From contig JANQRC010000046.1 in assembly GCA_028284745.1 (NCBI GenBank), positions 46,184 to 110,183 of the forward strand: a stretch of 64,000 nt of DNA, read 5' to 3'. Every line of letters starts with the position of its first letter. Positions within the stretch are counted from its first letter, which is position 1. Below are positions 62,781-64,000 of this stretch, piece after piece. The notes beneath the pieces were generated by a model, which was given only the letters and a program-made list of their open reading frames with translations, made no database searches and was not told the origin of the DNA. Both the position numbers and the translations under genes were made by a program. The DNA is from Flavobacteriaceae bacterium (GTDB lineage: Bacteria; Bacteroidota; Bacteroidia; Flavobacteriales; Flavobacteriaceae).

Positions 62781-64000
62781 TTACCTATATTGCAATCCAT
62801 ACCCGTAAGGATATAAAGGTTTTGCGGAATCGTCCCAAAAATTGGGACCATATTTACCTTCATAGTCTTCAACGGAGCTTGGCCAAGAATGGGGTAGTTT
62901 TCCTTTAAAGTCATGATCGCCAAAGAGCACTTCTGCTACGCCGTCTCCTTCTGAGCCGAGCAACCAAGCCGCTACAAAAGCATCAGATTCGTCTATTTGT
63001 TTGGTGGTCACCAAGGGTCTTCCAGAAATGAGGACTGTGACTACTTTTACGTCTTTATCAGCATATGTTTCTACATATTTTTGATGCGTCTCGGTGATAG
63101 TGAGCTGGTATCTGTCAATCTCACCACCGATGTCTCCGAAGAATTCTGCGTAAGGAGTCTCACCAACTACGATAATGGCCACATCAGCATCTGTATGGTT
63201 GCCAGTAGCGTCCTTATCGTAGATCACTTTACCTTTCGCCAATTTTTTTATGCCATCTAGAATGGTAGTGGCTCCTTTATAATTCTCAGTAGTCCCTTGC
63301 CAGTTGACCGTCCATCCGCCAGATTGTAGGCCACTATTGTCGGCATGTTCGCCAACGACAACGATCTTTGGGGCATCTTTTTTGATAGGAAGCGCACTTT
63401 CTTCGTTTTTGAGCAAGACCAGCGATTCGCGAACTGCCTGACGCGCCACGTCTCGATGTTCTTGAGTACCTATCTTACTGATCAGGCTAGCATCTGGGAA
63501 TGGGTCTTCGAAGAGTCCTATTCTGAATTTTTGGCGAAGGATTCGGCGTACCGCATCATTGATACGGTCTTCAGAGACTTCACCGTTTTCTACAGCATTC
63601 TTCAAATGGTCTTGAAAATATTCGAAATCACCTTCAGTAGACATGAGCATATCCACGCCAGCATTCACAACTGCTGTCTCACCAAATCTGGAATAGGCTT
63701 TCCAGTCTGAAACTAAGATGCCATCAAAATTCATCCCTTCCTTCAACGTGCCAGTTAGCAATTCCTTGTGTGCATGCATAGGTACTCCAGACATGCTGTT
63801 GAATGAGGCCATGATCGATCCGATGCCTTGGTCTACAGCTGCCTTGTAAGGCGGTAGCAGCTGCTCGGCCACTTGCGCAGAAGACAATGAGCAATCACCG
63901 CCCTCTTTTCCGAAATCCGTAGCGCCATCTCCTACAAAGTGTTTGGCCGTAGCCATAACGGTCTTTTTGTCTGCAAGATCACCTTGGTGGCCTCTTACCG
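62781..64000 (-). CDS. GH3 beta-glucosidase, C-terminal part (cut by window edge)
   Basis: At least 406 codons of a GH3 enzyme; the frame continues through the right edge, and the first Met in the window (63956) is internal, preceded by VRGHQGDLADKKTV in frame. Motifs: ATAKHFVGDGATD, nucleophile Asp in GILVSDWKAY (codon 63705-63707), then the alpha/beta sandwich with SLVLLKNE, VVVGEHADN and the C-terminal PYGYGLQYR. The family releases glucose from the non-reducing end of beta-glucans. First visible gene of the glucan operon; its upstream part and any SusCD pair lie beyond the edge. Confidence 0.93.
   Translation of the reverse strand, partial: VRGHQGDLADKKTVMATAKHFVGDGATDFGKEGGDCSLSSAQVAEQLLPPYKAAVDQGIGSIMASFNSMSGVPMHAHKELLTGTLKEGMNFDGILVSDWKAYSRFGETAVVNAGVDMLMSTEGDFEYFQDHLKNAVENGEVSEDRINDAVRRILRQKFRIGLFEDPFPDASLISKIGTQEHRDVARQAVRESLVLLKNEESALPIKKDAPKIVVVGEHADNSGLQSGGWTVNWQGTTENYKGATTILDGIKKLAKGKVIYDKDATGNHTDADVAIIVVGETPYAEFFGDIGGEIDRYQLTITETHQKYVETYADKDVKVVTVLISGRPLVTTKQIDESDAFVAAWLLGSEGDGVAEVLFGDHDFKGKLPHSWPSSVEDYEGKYGPNFWDDSAKPLYPYGYGLQYR

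Overview
The window reads as a stretch of chromosome from a marine, probably gliding, member of the Flavobacteriaceae (Bacteroidota). The evidence is the gene content (GldI, a CarboxypepD_reg-type TonB receptor, 445-aa MutA, long LepB, DUF349, DUF3810, DUF5683, a Bacteroidota-type 233-aa DapB) and promoters that fit the Bacteroidota -33 TTG / -7 TAnnTTTG pattern with 20-bp spacing. Genus cannot be set from the sequence alone. Both edges cut genes: a TonB-dependent receptor on the left and a GH3 beta-glucosidase on the right. No tRNA, rRNA, insertion sequence, prophage or CRISPR array was seen.

Layout. 1-2.6 kb: TonB receptor and M23 peptidase (minus). 2.7-6 kb: zapB-like, zapA, a 6S-like RNA, rny and mazG (plus). 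6-21.6 kb: a long minus-strand run carrying trmH-like methylase, M48 protease, rel, fur, purA, an LptA/OstA-like protein, a class III aminotransferase, a TPR protein, two tandem DUF368 lipid-carrier translocases, aroE and a DUF349 protein. 21.7-28 kb: a lipoprotein, two amidohydrolase-family proteins and DUF3810. 28.2-34 kb: pepD, a cyclophilin-FKBP fusion, gldI, nrnA, phoD-like, ndk. 34-36 kb: DUF721, lipoprotein, recF (minus). 36-42.6 kb: TPR anchor protein, ribH, a small membrane protein, mutL, two rhomboids and an EEP-family protein (plus). 42.6-48.5 kb: a tightly overlapped minus-strand block (lepB, 64-aa protein, WbqC-like, DUF6122), then parA, parB, DUF5683, dapB. 48.6-57.2 kb: anmK, udk, ftsB-like, mutA, a SIR2-TPR protein, mutB (scpA) and an SDR. 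57.3-64 kb: a beta-glucan (laminarin-type) utilisation operon of GH3, GH17 lipoprotein, GH30, MFS sugar transporter and an unsignalled GH17.

How they fit together. Most of the window is core housekeeping: division (ZapA/B, FtsB), RNA decay (RNase Y, NrnA), stringent response (Rel), nucleotide and cofactor synthesis (PurA, RibH, Ndk, MazG), chromosome segregation (ParAB), replication and repair (RecF, MutL) and envelope maintenance (LptA-like, LepB, DUF368, AnmK, DapB). The right end is accessory: secreted GH3/GH17/GH30 enzymes would trim beta-1,3/1,6-glucan, the MFS carrier would import the products, and the cytoplasmic-looking GH17 would finish them inside.

The most unusual arrangement is a SIR2-TPR gene, resembling the NAD-consuming effectors of phage defence, lying between the two methylmalonyl-CoA mutase subunit genes. 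Other points of note are the two DUF368 paralogs with a diverged signature in the second, an amidohydrolase pair in which two of three domains lack the metal-binding HxH, an anmK gene with no ordinary start codon for its first conserved strand, and a perfect eight-copy GGATTAC array after ribH.
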